A DNA stretch of 22,719 nt, taken from the NCBI GenBank assembly GCA_027596195.1, contig JADGJG010000360.1, forward strand, positions 1 through 22,719. Direction: 5' to 3'. Shown piece after piece: positions 9,086 through 19,459 of the stretch (position 1 is the first letter of the stretch; the number at the start of each line of letters is the position of its first letter). Under the pieces are notes generated by a model. The model was not told the DNA's origin and did not search any database. It saw only the letters and a list, made by a program, of their open reading frames with translations. This stretch comes from Podochytrium sp. JEL0797 (Eukaryota > Chytridiomycota > Chytridiomycetes > Chytridiales > Chytriomycetaceae). Made by a program: the position numbers and the translations under genes.

Positions 9086-9279
9086 CGCTTTTTTCGCGTT
9101 GGATCCCTGGAAAAAATCAAGGTCAGAGGATATGCAAGGCTGGTGAGCGGGGGAATAGTGATAAACTCGGCATTTACAGGAATGGATGAGACCAGGGGTA
9201 TGAATATTGCCAGACAAACGCGCGTACTGCATTTTTTGACAGGAGCAGCCGAGACCTCTCCTCCAACCACGTTCACGAC

Positions 9280-9385
9280 ATGCAACCGAGGGACACTGGT
9301 GATAGTCGCTCGAAGACGAAGCCAGAAGTGCCCCCCATAAGTTTGCGACGTAGGAAACAGCTGCGAATGCGATGGAGGAGAGTCC
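9280..9385 (-). repeat. Dispersed motif repeat, copy d
   Basis: It has the same order as copy c (ATGCAACCGAGG, GTCGCTCGAAGACGAAGCCA, CATAAGTTTGCGACGTAGG). The minus frame reads SCFLRRKLMGGTSGFVFERL before a stop. It touches the start of tandem unit P1. Confidence 0.6.
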
Positions 9386-10423
9386 TGTCGCGTTGATTCG
9401 CATTGATTACGTTTTATGGCGCGACCCGGATTCTGTTCGCCTTGAAGGATGGAACCGCGCAAGCCTCTGGTTTTGGGATTGGGTGCAGGGTGACTTACAT
9501 GGAAAGGGGGCTGTTCGAAACGCGTTGGTCTGCCCTGTTTTCCAGTTTCGAGATCTCTTCAAGTTTGATGCCGATTGCTGATTCGTGCGTCCCCGAATTG
9601 GTCCAATTTTCGGATCTCGGTGAATCGCACCAATTCGAATTTTTCTGCGGGTCTTTCTTTAACTCTTGCAGATGCACCAACGAAAATATGCACCCTCAAA
9701 AACTTCCAAACCGCAAACGTCCAGTGGAACAACCCCGAAACTGTCAATTTTCAAAACCTCCGTCCCTTACGAAGTCAAAAAGATATCGGCCAGCTCTAAC
9801 CGAATCGACCATGTTGTGAATCTGCCTGCTGGATCGCTCGTAGAATTTGAGGGCAGCGTGAGTGCGCGAGATGATTTGAAGTCTTGGGGCTTCAATTTTA
9901 GCGTGCAGTCCATTGACCAGCCAAGGACCACTGCGAAAAGCCAAAAGATCTCTCAAGATGGTGAGTTTGCTCTTTGAATATTGCAACACAACATTTTTGG
10001 TTTTGACAGCTCCGCTGACCGCGATTATTTTTCGCAGCCGTCCCGCCGCAGCGTAAAACCATTCCTGACATTTCGAACGTTCCAACTCCTCATATTGGCA
10101 GCAGAGACGCAGGCCAAGGAGGAGGAGAAGCAGGAAAAAGAAGAGGTGTATGGAAAGCTTTCGAGCATGAAAGTCGAGAATGAGGCATTGGAGGAGCGAG
10201 TGGACGAGCTTGAAGCGCAGCTGTTCAACGAGCAGCAGGACCTGGAGAGCATGGAGGCGGAGCGGGACGCGTATCGCTCGGAAACAGAGGAGCATCAGCC
10301 GAAGGAGAAGTTGCAAATGGCAGAGAAGAGGATCACGTTGCTGTGCGAGACTGTTGAGAAGGTGAAGGAGAGTGAGGCCCTCTGGGCTGATCGCGCCGCC
10401 GTTTTGGAAGGGAAGGTCATTGA
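9384..10423 (+). pseudogene. GOLD-like/coiled-coil cassette, tandem copy P1 (broken)
   Basis: It carries the same N-terminal stretch and GOLD-like ORF (9672-9960) as P2. The intron (9961-10037, GTGAGT...TTCGCAG with CTGAC) is the same, followed by the Q-type coiled coil (10073-10423). After splicing, the frame that gives VPPQRKTIPDISNVPTPH does not continue into the coil frame (one base off). The coil is cut mid-heptad at 10423, where unit P2 begins. P1 is therefore not a complete gene but a recombinant of a cassette 5' half with a Q-type 3' half. Confidence 0.6.
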
Positions 10424-11079
10424 CCTGTCGCGTTGATTCGCATTGATTACGTTTTATGGCGCGACCCGGATTCTGTTCGCCTTGAAGGATGGAACCGCGC
10501 AAGCCTCTGGTTTTGGGATTGGGTGCAGGGTGACTTACATGGAAAGGGGGCTGTTCGAAACGCGTTGGTCTGCCCTGTTTTCCAGTTTCGAGATCTCTTC
10601 AAGTTTGATGCCGATTGCTGATTCGTGCGTCCCCGAATTGGTCCAATTTTCGGATCTCGGTGAATCGCACCAATTCGAATTTTTCTGCGGGTCTTTCTTT
10701 AACTCTTGCAGATGCACCAACGAAAATATGCACCCTCAAAAACTTCCAAACCGCAAACGTCCAGTGGAACAACCCCGAAACTGTCAATTTTCAAAACCTC
10801 CGTCCCTTACGAAGTCAAAAAGATATCGGCCAGCTCTAACCGAATCGACCATGTTGTGAATCTGCCTGCTGGATCGCTCGTAGAATTTGAGGGCAGCGTG
10901 AGTGCGCGAGATGATTTGAAGTCTTGGGGCTTCAATTTTAGCGTGCAGTCCATTGACCAGCCAAGGACCACTGCGAAAAGCCAAAAGATCTCTCAAGATG
11001 GTGAGTTTGCTCTTTGAATATTGCAACACAACATTTTTGGTTTTGACAGCTCCGCTGACCGCGATTATTTTTCGCAGCC
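9384..11079 (+). repeat. Tandem direct repeat, period 1040 bp
   Basis: 9384-10039 and 10424-11079 (656 nt) appear identical. Homology starts at CCTGTCGCGTTGATTCG in both and ends just inside the exon after the intron. The second unit starts exactly where the Q-type coil of the first is cut. Confidence 0.8.
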
Positions 11080-11859
11080 TCCCCGCCGCATCATAAAACC
11101 ATTCCTGACATTTTGAACGTTCCAAATCCTCGTGTGCCAACGTATGAAGTCTCGGAGCTGCAGCGAACCTCCTCCACAGTGGACATGAAGCGGCAGAACC
11201 CTGTCGAGGTTTCCGACGCGCCCGCGTTGGACGACGAAAACGCCGTGCTGAAGGAGAAGCTGCAAATGGCAGAGAAGAGGATCACGTTGCTGTGCGAGAC
11301 TGTTGAGAAGGTGGAGGAGAGTGAGGCCCTCTGGGCTGATCGCGCCGCCGTTTTGGAAGGGAAGGTCATTGAACTCAGAGCCGAACATGAAGAGATGTTC
11401 AGAAAGTGGGCCACGGCGGATGACATGGTTACGGAGTTTGAGTGGCAGGTCGAAGACCTCAAAAATCAAGCCGATGAGTACAGAGTTCAAGCGCAGACTT
11501 GGGCGACTCGTGTTGTTGAGCTGACCAACGATGTTACCGCCGGGATTCGCGAGGCGGCACGCCTCAAAAACAAGTACACGAAAGTCCGACGCGTCTTATC
11601 CCAAGAGTGCAGAGATGTTGCTCGCGACCTTCAGACCACACGCAGGGAGAGAGACGGCTTGAAAGAGGAGGTGGTTGTGTTGAGGGAGGCGGCGAAGGAT
11701 GGAGCCATGCTGCTTTTGTGAGCTTTGTCATGGAAAGGCAGAGGCAGTCAAGAAGTGGAAGGCAGGTTGTTGTGAATTAGAGGAACTTCGCAAACAGGGG
11801 CGCGTTTTTTCTGGACAGAATCGAGAGCACAAGAGAAAGCGTGGCGAGAAATTTGTGGT
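10424..11859 (+). CDS. GOLD-like/coiled-coil cassette, tandem copy P2
   Basis: Best model: exon 10712-11000 (ATG directly after TTGCAG), intron 11001-11077 (GTGAGT...TTCGCAG, branch-like CTGAC), exon 11078-11721, 310 residues. Residues ~15-85 form a beta-rich GOLD-like domain (YEVKKISASSNRIDHVVNLP, AGSLVEFEGS). Residues ~125-300 are a heptad-rich coiled coil (EKLQMAEKRITLLCETVEKV ... VARDLQTTRRERDGLKEEVV). The phase-1 splice joins QD-A-SPPHHKTIPD cleanly, and the TAG that breaks copy M is absent. At 11706-11720 a 15-nt patch replaces 14 nt of copy M, shifts the frame and stops the protein. The M-like frame then resumes (CHGKAEAVKKWKAGCCELEE) to about 11859, where homology ends. Function unknown; GOLD plus coil suggests a trafficking or scaffold role only by analogy. 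Confidence 0.5.
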
Positions 11860-12021
11860 TTATCATCCAGATTCTCACTATTTGATTCTGCAGAAACCCC
11901 ACTGCCTGCTTTCGATGGAGTCTCAATCAATTCAACATCCACCCCCGCTCCTCCATCCTCGAATTCAGTGCCCCAGAAGCTGACTCCCCAACTCACTGGG
12001 CAGCAGCATTCTGCTCCTCCT

Positions 12022-15000
12022 ATGTCGTCTTCTTCTTCCACCGCTTCTTCTTCTGCGCCTGTGGGATTCCAATTATCGAACGAAGAGAGGGATCGATTTG
12101 TGGCTGCCTTCAACAGTTGCAATCCCGCAAATGGATTTGTATCGGGTATGCATTTTCGAAACTTATTTCGGGTCTTTGGTTGGAGGTTGACGTTTCTGCG
12201 GTGGGTGTGTGGGGTCGCAAGCCAAGTTCCGCTCGTTATGAGTCATTCGTAGACGAAGTGAAGGGCGAATTGAACGAAGTGCGAATTGAGTCAACAAGTG
12301 ATGATGGATATTCTGGTTGGATTGGGTGCCCTGCTTGATATGGATCACAAATGGGAGGGGTGGCGTTTTGATTGATCGTTTAGGGCTGTCTTCCCTCCTC
12401 CCCCTCCTTTGAACCATACCAATATTTACTCTGCGCTACAGGGGAATCTGCCAAAGAACTGTTTGTCAAATCCGGCCTTTCTCTCGAAGTCTTGAGCCGA
12501 ATCTGGTATTATTGGTCCACCGCAGTTTTTTCTCGAACTCATCGCGTTTACTGGAATAGGAACTTGGTGGACCCACAAACATCCATGCAACTGAACCTCG
12601 CACAATTCATGCTGGCCATGTTGATCATCACGCAAATGAAGTCGGGGGCCCTCCAATCCGTCCCGCCTTCGATTCCTCCCGCATTGTTGACCGCAATCGC
12701 AACGGCGGCTCAATCCGCACTGTCACAGGCTGCGACTCCGTCCTCGGGTCCAATCCCGGGCTCTTTGAATACGTCGCCTCCGTCGAAGCCGTTCGCGTCC
12801 ATTCCGGCGGTCGTTTCTCCCGTGCGAACTGGATCCATTGGAATTCCTTCCGGAGTCGCTCCTCCTCCTGCTTTTGACAAGCGTCGATCCATGATGCAAA
12901 AGACACCGACAGGCGGCAGTTCTGGGGGTTTCGGTGACAGCAACGAGGTTTGGGCGATTCAGCCGGATGAAAAAGCGCTTTCGGATTCGCATTTTGAGAA
13001 TTTGGATGTGGGAAAGAAGGGATTCGTGAGTGGTGAGTTTGTCGTTTGATTTTACAATTGCTTGTTGACTAAATATCATTTTGCGTACAGGACAAGACAG
13101 TTATGCGTTCTTTTTGAAGTCTCAGCTGGATCAGGCTACCCTCGCTCAGATCTGGTATGGCTATTGAGCTCTCTCGAATGCAACGTCATCGTGCTCAAAT
13201 TTTCGTTCGGCAGGGACCTTGCCAATGTTTCGAAATCTGTGGGACTCTCCAAGGACGAATTTAGCGTCGCGATGCGATTGATCAAAGTCGCCATGACGGG
13301 AGAACCGCTGCCGAGCACGCTTCCAGCCAATTTGATTCCTCCAGCATTGAGAACCGGTGTTGCTTCGCCTGCACCACTTGCCGCCGCTGCAATCGCGCCT
13401 CAGTCGGCGCAACAGGATTTGATGGGATTAAGTGATGCGTTTGCAACGTCGACCCCTCCCCTCCCGCCCGCAGTTCCTCAGCCAGCGGCTGTTCCACAAC
13501 CGAACCCTGCCTGTGAGTTTTCGTTCGTTGATTATGCTTGGTCGCCTCACTGCTCAAATATTGCTCCACATTCAGTCGACATCCGCCGATTCAGCACCCT
13601 CAACGCCTCCAAGGGTATCAACGGAAGTGTCCCGAGCCTCACCGACGACCGCAGCTCCGAAATCACATCGGCCCGCACCCAGCTGTCCGACCTGCAACAA
13701 AAGCGTGACATGCTCGCGCCGATGCAAGAAACCCTGCGTGCGAAACGGGCCGCCAACGACATCGAACTCCAAAAAGTGCTCCTCCAAAAACAAGAGCTCA
13801 CGCTCGAATTGACACAAGCGAGCGCGACGTACGAAGCCGAATGCGAAATTCTGGCCGAGAATATGGGCGTATTGCAACGCGAGCAGCAGGTGTTGGAGAT
13901 GCAGCGTGCGGATGTGGAGCAGGCCAAGTTGGTGGTGCAAGCCAAGGCGGATGAAAAGAATCAGGTGGTGGCGGCGATTGAGGCTGTGAAGGCGGAGATT
14001 GCGGATTGTTTGGTTCATTTGAGGGAGATGGAGACGGTGACGCGGCAGTATCAGGAGGAGATTGCGGTCATGCGACCACGGTTCACGGAGGCACATGCGG
14101 ATTTGAAGAAGCAGTTGAACTTGGTTGAGATCAACAAGCAGTTGTTGACGAGTGTGACGGAGGAGTATACGCAGTTGAAGGCGGATTTGGGGCGCGAGGA
14201 GACCAGCTTGGAGGAGGAAAAGCGGCGGTTGGGGTTGTTGTCGAATCAGGTTGCCGTGCAGACGGCGATCAACGACAAGGAGAGGGCGCGGGTTCAGGTG
14301 GCGGCGGCACATGCGAATGAGGCGAGGAGTTTGAGTGCGTCTCACGCGGACAGTTTGAACAACCTCGAAGTGGAGGCGGCAAGGGGGTTTGATGCACCCG
14401 TGGGTCATGCGGTCATGTCACAGTCGCCTGTTCAGGTGCTCAAGCCGGAGTTGGTTGCTGCGCCTGTGGCTCCTGTGGCTCGCGCCAGACCGCCTCCGCC
14501 TCCGGTGTCGAGAAGCTTGGACAAACGTAGCTCAATCACGGCATCGACCAAGTCGGTTGAGGGTTTATCCGACGTTTTGCCAGCTCCTGCTCCGTCACCT
14601 GTTCCTGCTGGATCGCCACCTCCCATGCCTCCGATGTTTACGAAGCCAAAAGCCGGAGGCTCGGTCGGAGATCATATTGGGGAGGCCGTGACTGTTACCG
14701 CACTTGCTGCTTCTGTCTCCAACGCTGCACCCGCAAGCGATTTCAACTTTGATGCGGACTTTGACAGCGCGTTCGCGGCGGTTCCGTTGTCACCGTCCAA
14801 GAAAGTCAACGACGCGTCCGCGTTCGATGATGTGTTCTCGTCGTTCCCTGCTGCATCTGCTGTGGTTGATTCAAAGGCGTTCGAGGATGCATTCTCGATT
14901 CCATCAGAGGCGTCCAAACCTGTTGAGGCTGCTTCGAATGATGCGTTTGCGTCGGTCGAGGATGCATTCGCGATTCCGTCTGCCGCGCCCAAACCAGTTG

Positions 15001-16177
15001 AGACCGCTGCGAAGGATGCGTTTGAAGATGCGTTCTCGACTCCAGCTGCCGCACCCAAACCGGTCGAGACCGCTGCGAAGGATATATTCTCGTCTGCCCC
15101 TCCCGCAACAGCACAAACCAGGTCATTTGAAGACGCATTCGCAGTTCCATCGGTGACACCACCAGCTCCAACCTCCGCACCCGTCTCAGATGCTTTTGTT
15201 CTCCCCCCTCCCCCCAAAGCGGCTGTCACATTCAGCACCGAAGGACTCGACAAAGTCAGACGCGCGAGCACCATCAACTCCTTCGCCACGGGAGACGATG
15301 CGTCCATCCGATCAGCGAGCCGCAAAACCCGTATCAACAAACTCAAAACGATTGACGCGGATTCCGAGTTTGCCAACGCGTTTGGGGGCCTTGCGACAAC
15401 GGCGACGAGCACGACTTCTGCGGGGGTGCCGGAGGCTGGGACCCCGGTTGCTGCCATAATCGACGAGAGTGTGTTTGACGCGATTCCCAAAACGGATGAT
15501 TTCAGTTTCGATTCGGCGTTTGCGGCCCCACCTGTGCGGAGTGCTGCTGTGAAGGGAGACGATGCGTTCGGAGGGTTGGAAAACGCATTCGAGAGTCTCG
15601 CGTCGATCACACCGGTGGCGAAAACGCCTGTGGATCATGAGACTATTTCAACAACACCCTTGGACGCGACGAAATCGGCTTTCGACGCGTTTGATGTGGC
15701 GTTTGATTTGACTGTTGCGAATGGGGCGGCTGTGGGGGTGGCGAATGGGGGTGCTAAGGCGGCGGCTGTTTTTGATGGTGAGTTGAATGCGGCGTTTGGT
15801 GGGCCCGTTGTTGCAGTGGAGAAGAAGACTGTGGCTTCGGGTTCAGCAGTAAAGGCGGAGGCTGTGGCGTCTGGATCTGACGTGAAGGCTGTCGCGGTGG
15901 GGACTGTCAAGCAAGTCGTTGTGGCTCAAGAAGCCAAGACAGAAGCTGTTGTTGCACCTGCGGCTCCTGTCGCTGCGAAGGAGGCCGGAGAGGAAATGGA
16001 AGAAGTCAAGGAACTCATGAGCTTGGGTTTCTCGAAAGGTACGTGATGATTTTTGTTGCGCTTTTGGAACGTGAACTCTGATTCCCGCCCATTTTAGAGC
16101 AATGCGTCGCTGCACTCGAAAAGAACGAGTTTGATGTTACCAAAGCGTCAAATTGCCTGCTTGATGGACCCCCTTGA
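12022..16177 (+). CDS. EDE1: Ede1/Eps15-type endocytic scaffold (EH-EH-coiled coil-UBA)
   Basis: Exons: 12022-12145, 12442-12505, 12560-13032, 13091-13154, 13214-13512, 13576-16038 and 16098-16177 (1188 aa). Introns are 54-63 nt except the first (296 nt), and all are in phase. EH domain A covers residues ~20-110 (GESAKELFVKSGLSLEVLSR, IWNLVDPQ, FMLAMLII). EH domain B covers ~190-285 (GFVSGQDSYAFFLKSQLDQA, IWDLAN, LSKDEFSVAMRLI). A coiled coil follows (~365-610). Next is a region rich in FEDAF/DAF repeats, and the protein ends with a UBA domain (VKELMSLGFSKEQCVAALEK). Known role: an early-arriving clathrin-mediated endocytosis scaffold at the plasma membrane that binds NPF-bearing adaptors and ubiquitin. 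Ede1 normally has three EH domains; only two are here, and repeat P2 ends about 160 bp upstream. The frame is open upstream of the chosen ATG to about 11775, so the start is uncertain. The 13513-13575 intron is a multiple of three and could be retained. Confidence 0.9.
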
Positions 16178-16226
16178 TTTTGGAAAGTTGGAATACTTTC
16201 CCTTGGTCATTTTTTCTCTTTCAAAC

Positions 16227-16232
16227 AATAAA
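16227..16232 (+). terminator. Poly(A) signal AATAAA of the Ede1-like gene
   Basis: CAAACAATAAACG lies 50 nt past the stop codon. The rest of the convergent intergenic gap (16178-16403) shows only A-rich sequence. Confidence 0.55.
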
Positions 16233-16403
16233 CGTGGATATGTTCTCTGGCAAAATTAGAAAACCGATAACAATGTATTTTGAGAAAGTTTCAACGAAAA
16301 GGAAAAAACAAAAGAACGGGAAAAAAGAATAAGGATAATCACACGACCACTACTTCACAGGCCCCAAATTCAAAACCGACTCGACATCTTCATGCTTTGT
16401 GAT

Positions 16404-19043
16404 TCACATGATTGTAACTTCCGGCTCAGGGGCAGCAGTGGTTGTGGTTGTTGTGCAGGTGACAGCAACAACGACTGGGTGTTGGCCGGCGTGGGGGTCA
16501 ACTGGTGCCGGTGCGGCGGAGGTTGCTGGGGCGGCAGTCGTGTCGGCCGATGGTGCAACTTCGGTAGAGCTTTGCGCGACAGCTGTTTGAGTCGCCGATG
16601 CAACTTCAGTAGAGCTTGAGGCAGAAAGAGCGACGCAAATGTCCTGCAACACGACCATGTTCGCGCCAATGATGGCGGCCGCAGTCTCAGTGTCGGCAGA
16701 GCTACACGTGGTCCTGACACACGACTGAACGGCCAAGGTGGAGATGTTCACGCAAAGTGTTTCCACAAACGCCTCGTTTACGGCGGAGGTCGAGATGCAT
16801 TGCTGGGCACAGGTGGGGGCCGATTTAATAATGCGGATAGCGCGGTTGATTTTCGATTGTCTGGTGCTAAATGGTGGGAGCAGAGCGGATTCAGTGGAGC
16901 TTGGGATGGGTGGCAAGTTGGCGGCGCTGGTTGCTGTGGCAATTTCCGTTGCAGCAGAAGACTCTGCGGACACGGCAGCGCTCGTGGTAGCAGGTGCAAC
17001 GGCAACACTGGTGGCGGCAGCTGGCTCAGTAACAGCGGCGGAGGTGACCGGTGCAACGACAACACTGGTGGCGATGGCTGGCTCAGTAGCAGCGGCGGAA
17101 GTAGCTGGGGCAACGACAACACTTGTGGCGACAACTGGCTCCGTAGCAGCGGCAGATGACGCGTTCACCTCAGCAGAAGATGCGGCAACCTCAGTTTTCG
17201 ATGGCTTGGCTTGGTTCACGATAACGGTGGTGGCGGCAGCTGGCTCAGTAGCAGCGGCAGACGTGGCCGGTGCAACGACAACAGTGGTGGCGACGGCTGG
17301 CTCAGTAGCAGCGGCAGAGGTAACCGGTGCAATGACAACAGTGGTGGCGACAGCTGGCTCAGTAGCAGCGGCGGAGGTAACTGGGGCCAGGACAACACTG
17401 GTGGCGGCAGCTGGCTCAGTAGCAGCGGCGGATGACACGTTCACTTCAGCAGAAGATGCGGCAGCCTCAGTTTTCGATGGCTTGGCTTGGTTCACGATAA
17501 CAGTGGTGGCGGCAGCTGGCTCAGTAGCAGCGGCGGAAGTAGCTGGGGCAACGACAATACTGGTGGCGACAGCTGGCTCAGAAGCAGCAGCGGAAGTAGC
17601 TGGGGCAACAACAACACTGGTGGCGGCAGCTGGCTCAGTAGCAGCGGCAGAAGTAGCTGGGGCAACAACAATACTGGTGGCGGCAGCTGGCTCAGTAGCA
17701 GCGGCAGAAGTAGCTGGGGCAACGACAATACTGGTGGCGACAGCTGGCTCAGAAGCAGTAGCGGAAGTAGCTGGGGCAACAACAACACTGGTGGCGACAG
17801 CTGGCTCAGTAGCAGCGGCGGATGTAACTGGGGCCACGAGAACACTGGTGGCGGCAGCTGGCTCAGTAGCAGCGGCGGATGTAACTGGGGCCACGACGAC
17901 ACTGGTGGCGGCAGCTGGCTCGGTAGCAGCGGCGGATGTAACTGGGGCCACGACAACACTGGTGGCGGCAGCTGGCTCAGTAGCAGCGGCGGAAGTAACT
18001 GGGGCCACGACAACAATGGTGGAGGCAGGAGACTCAGTCGCACCAGAAGAAGCGGCTACTTCAGTTTTCGACGGCTTGGCTTGGTTCTGGTTGATGGGCA
18101 CCTCCGTGGTAGATGCAGCCTCCGTTGCGAGAGCGGATTTGGGCGGCTCAATTGCATTGGACGTAGCAGACGCGCCCTCAGTTGCAGCAGCCGATGAGAC
18201 TTGTGCAATAACGGCACTGGTGGTCGCAGCTTCGGTCGCTGGAGCAGCAGACGGGGATGGAATCACAACAGCGTCCGTAGTGGCGGAAGCAGACTCAGTT
18301 GCAGCAGCCGATGTGACAGCGGCTTCAGTGGCGGTGGATGATTTCGCAACAGCTTCGGCTTGAGACGTGATGTGGGCAGCTTCAGTGCTTGCGGCTGGGG
18401 ATGGTGCCGGGGAAGAAGCTGCCTCGGTCGATGCGGCAGATGGTTTAGATTCCGTTGAGGCAGACGGAATATTGAAAGGGGTGGCGAATTCCGTAGCAGT
18501 TTCTGTTGCGGAGGGAACGGGCGCGACAGTTGTTTCAGTCGAAGCACCTCCGAGAAGGAAGCTAGAGATCTGCGAGGTGACTTTTTCAACCAACGAGGCG
18601 TCTGTGGATGCATTTTCGGTGGCCTTGGCGGCTCCAGTGACGGATTCAGTGGCGATTGCAGATTCAGTTTGTGCACCCTGTGATTCAGACATTGAATAGG
18701 AGCTTCGCGAATGAAGCTTGTGATGTAGACGACATACCTTCCCACTTGAAGCATTCTCGACTTGTTTTGTTTGCGACGCCAAAACTTGAGTGTCCTGTCA
18801 AAAAAAATAAATGTCTCGATATCAATACACGCGTTCTGATGCATCCGAAAACTGCATGCATATTGATCAATACCGTAGAAAGATTCGATGAGTCGGTCTG
18901 CAAACGAAGAAAGAGTTTTAAATATCATGATCGTTTCAAAACAAAGACACGCGAAAACTCACGTTGGTATTTCCAGTTGCCGGGAAAGCGGTCACGGCCG
19001 GAGCTAAGATGGTCGCGAGGGCGACGATATATTTGAAATGCAT
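16404..19043 (-). CDS. Secreted Ala/Thr/Ser-rich repeat protein with CFEM-like module
   Basis: Exons (minus): 19043-18963, 18897-18874, 18794-18738 and 18677-16404. The introns are 60-79 nt, GT...AG and all phase 0; 811 aa. Exon 1 is a signal peptide: MHFKYIVALATILAPAVTA, with cleavage likely before FPATG. Exons 2 and 3 are tiny (8 and 19 codons). The centre is about 15 repeats of 19 residues (VVVAPVTSAAATEPAAATS type), interrupted by NQAKPSKTE modules. It is probably heavily O-glycosylated and extended. Near the C-terminus, SAPTCAQQCISTSAVNEAF, then ETLCVN, SCVRTTCSSADTE and LQDIC give six cysteines in CFEM-like spacing, two fewer than the usual eight. No C-terminal hydrophobic GPI-type tail is visible. 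Known CFEM proteins act at fungal cell surfaces in haem uptake, adhesion or host interaction; here only a surface/secreted role is supported. Confidence 0.8.
16985..18035 (-). repeat. 57-bp coding minisatellite (19-aa units)
   Basis: About 15 in-frame units centre on CAGCTGGCTCAGTAGCAGC (plus strand), with two longer inserted modules at about 17150-17220 and 17425-17500. The composition keeps other frames open on both strands, which produces long shadow ORFs. Unit number is likely variable between strains. Confidence 0.85.
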
Positions 19044-19459
19044 TGCGAGTAGATTTAGATTTGTTTAATGCTGTTTGTTTTGGGGTCAGATATATTCGCA
19101 GGACGCGTGGCGAATGCAGGCGGTGAAGCCGCGATCAAGAAGTACATACCTCTATCGCGTATAGTCTATTGAATGAGTGTCTGTCGGTGTCGATCGAGGG
19201 AGAGTCGACGCGGATCAGGAGTTGTTTCTGCGAAAGAAAATGTCACGTTCTTTGTTTTTTTGCGTTCAAGATGTGATCCCTGCGGAGTTCAATACTGACA
19301 ATTTGTCGAAAACAAACAAAAACGTCTCCCGTGGAAAGTCTCGGCGTCGAGTCTTCAAACACCCCCCTTATCCCTTTAATTTGCCCCCTTAAAATTAAGA
19401 GAAATTAAAATTAAGGGGATTTGATCCGCGCGCGCCACAACGTCGAACAAGTCAATATC
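19044..19459. promoter_or_regulatory. Divergent intergenic region
   Basis: This must hold the promoters of the minus-strand CFEM-like gene and the plus-strand aminotransferase. A TATA-like GATATATTC lies at about 19087. At 19385-19418 an AT-rich inverted repeat (CCCCTTAA ... TTAAGGGG) contains two AAAATTAAG copies. Its last AG could also be a splice acceptor for an upstream aminotransferase exon. No certain sites. Confidence 0.35.

Noticed and set aside
9419..9819. 138-codon ORF (and its identical copy at 10443) as an independent gene
   Set aside because: It overlaps the GOLD-like frame that fits the splice into the coiled coil. It may contain a real upstream exon, but I could not find an in-phase splice linking them.
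13062..13213. Start of the 994-codon ORF taken as the Ede1 start
   Set aside because: These bases contain the end of one intron, an EH exon in another frame and a second intron. The spliced model restores a canonical EH domain.
16985..18035. Regular ~57-bp repeats that could suggest a CRISPR-like or satellite array
   Set aside because: Units are contiguous, in frame and translate to 19-residue repeats. There are no unique spacers, and the genome is eukaryotic.
16738..18363. 541-codon plus-strand ORF
   Set aside because: It is antisense to the 57-bp coding minisatellite. The repeat composition keeps it open, while the minus strand has a signal peptide, four phase-0 introns and a cysteine module.
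19385..19418. AT-rich hairpin as a transcription terminator
   Set aside because: Rho-independent terminators do not apply to nuclear genes. The stem is only 8 bp, and the position is a divergent promoter.
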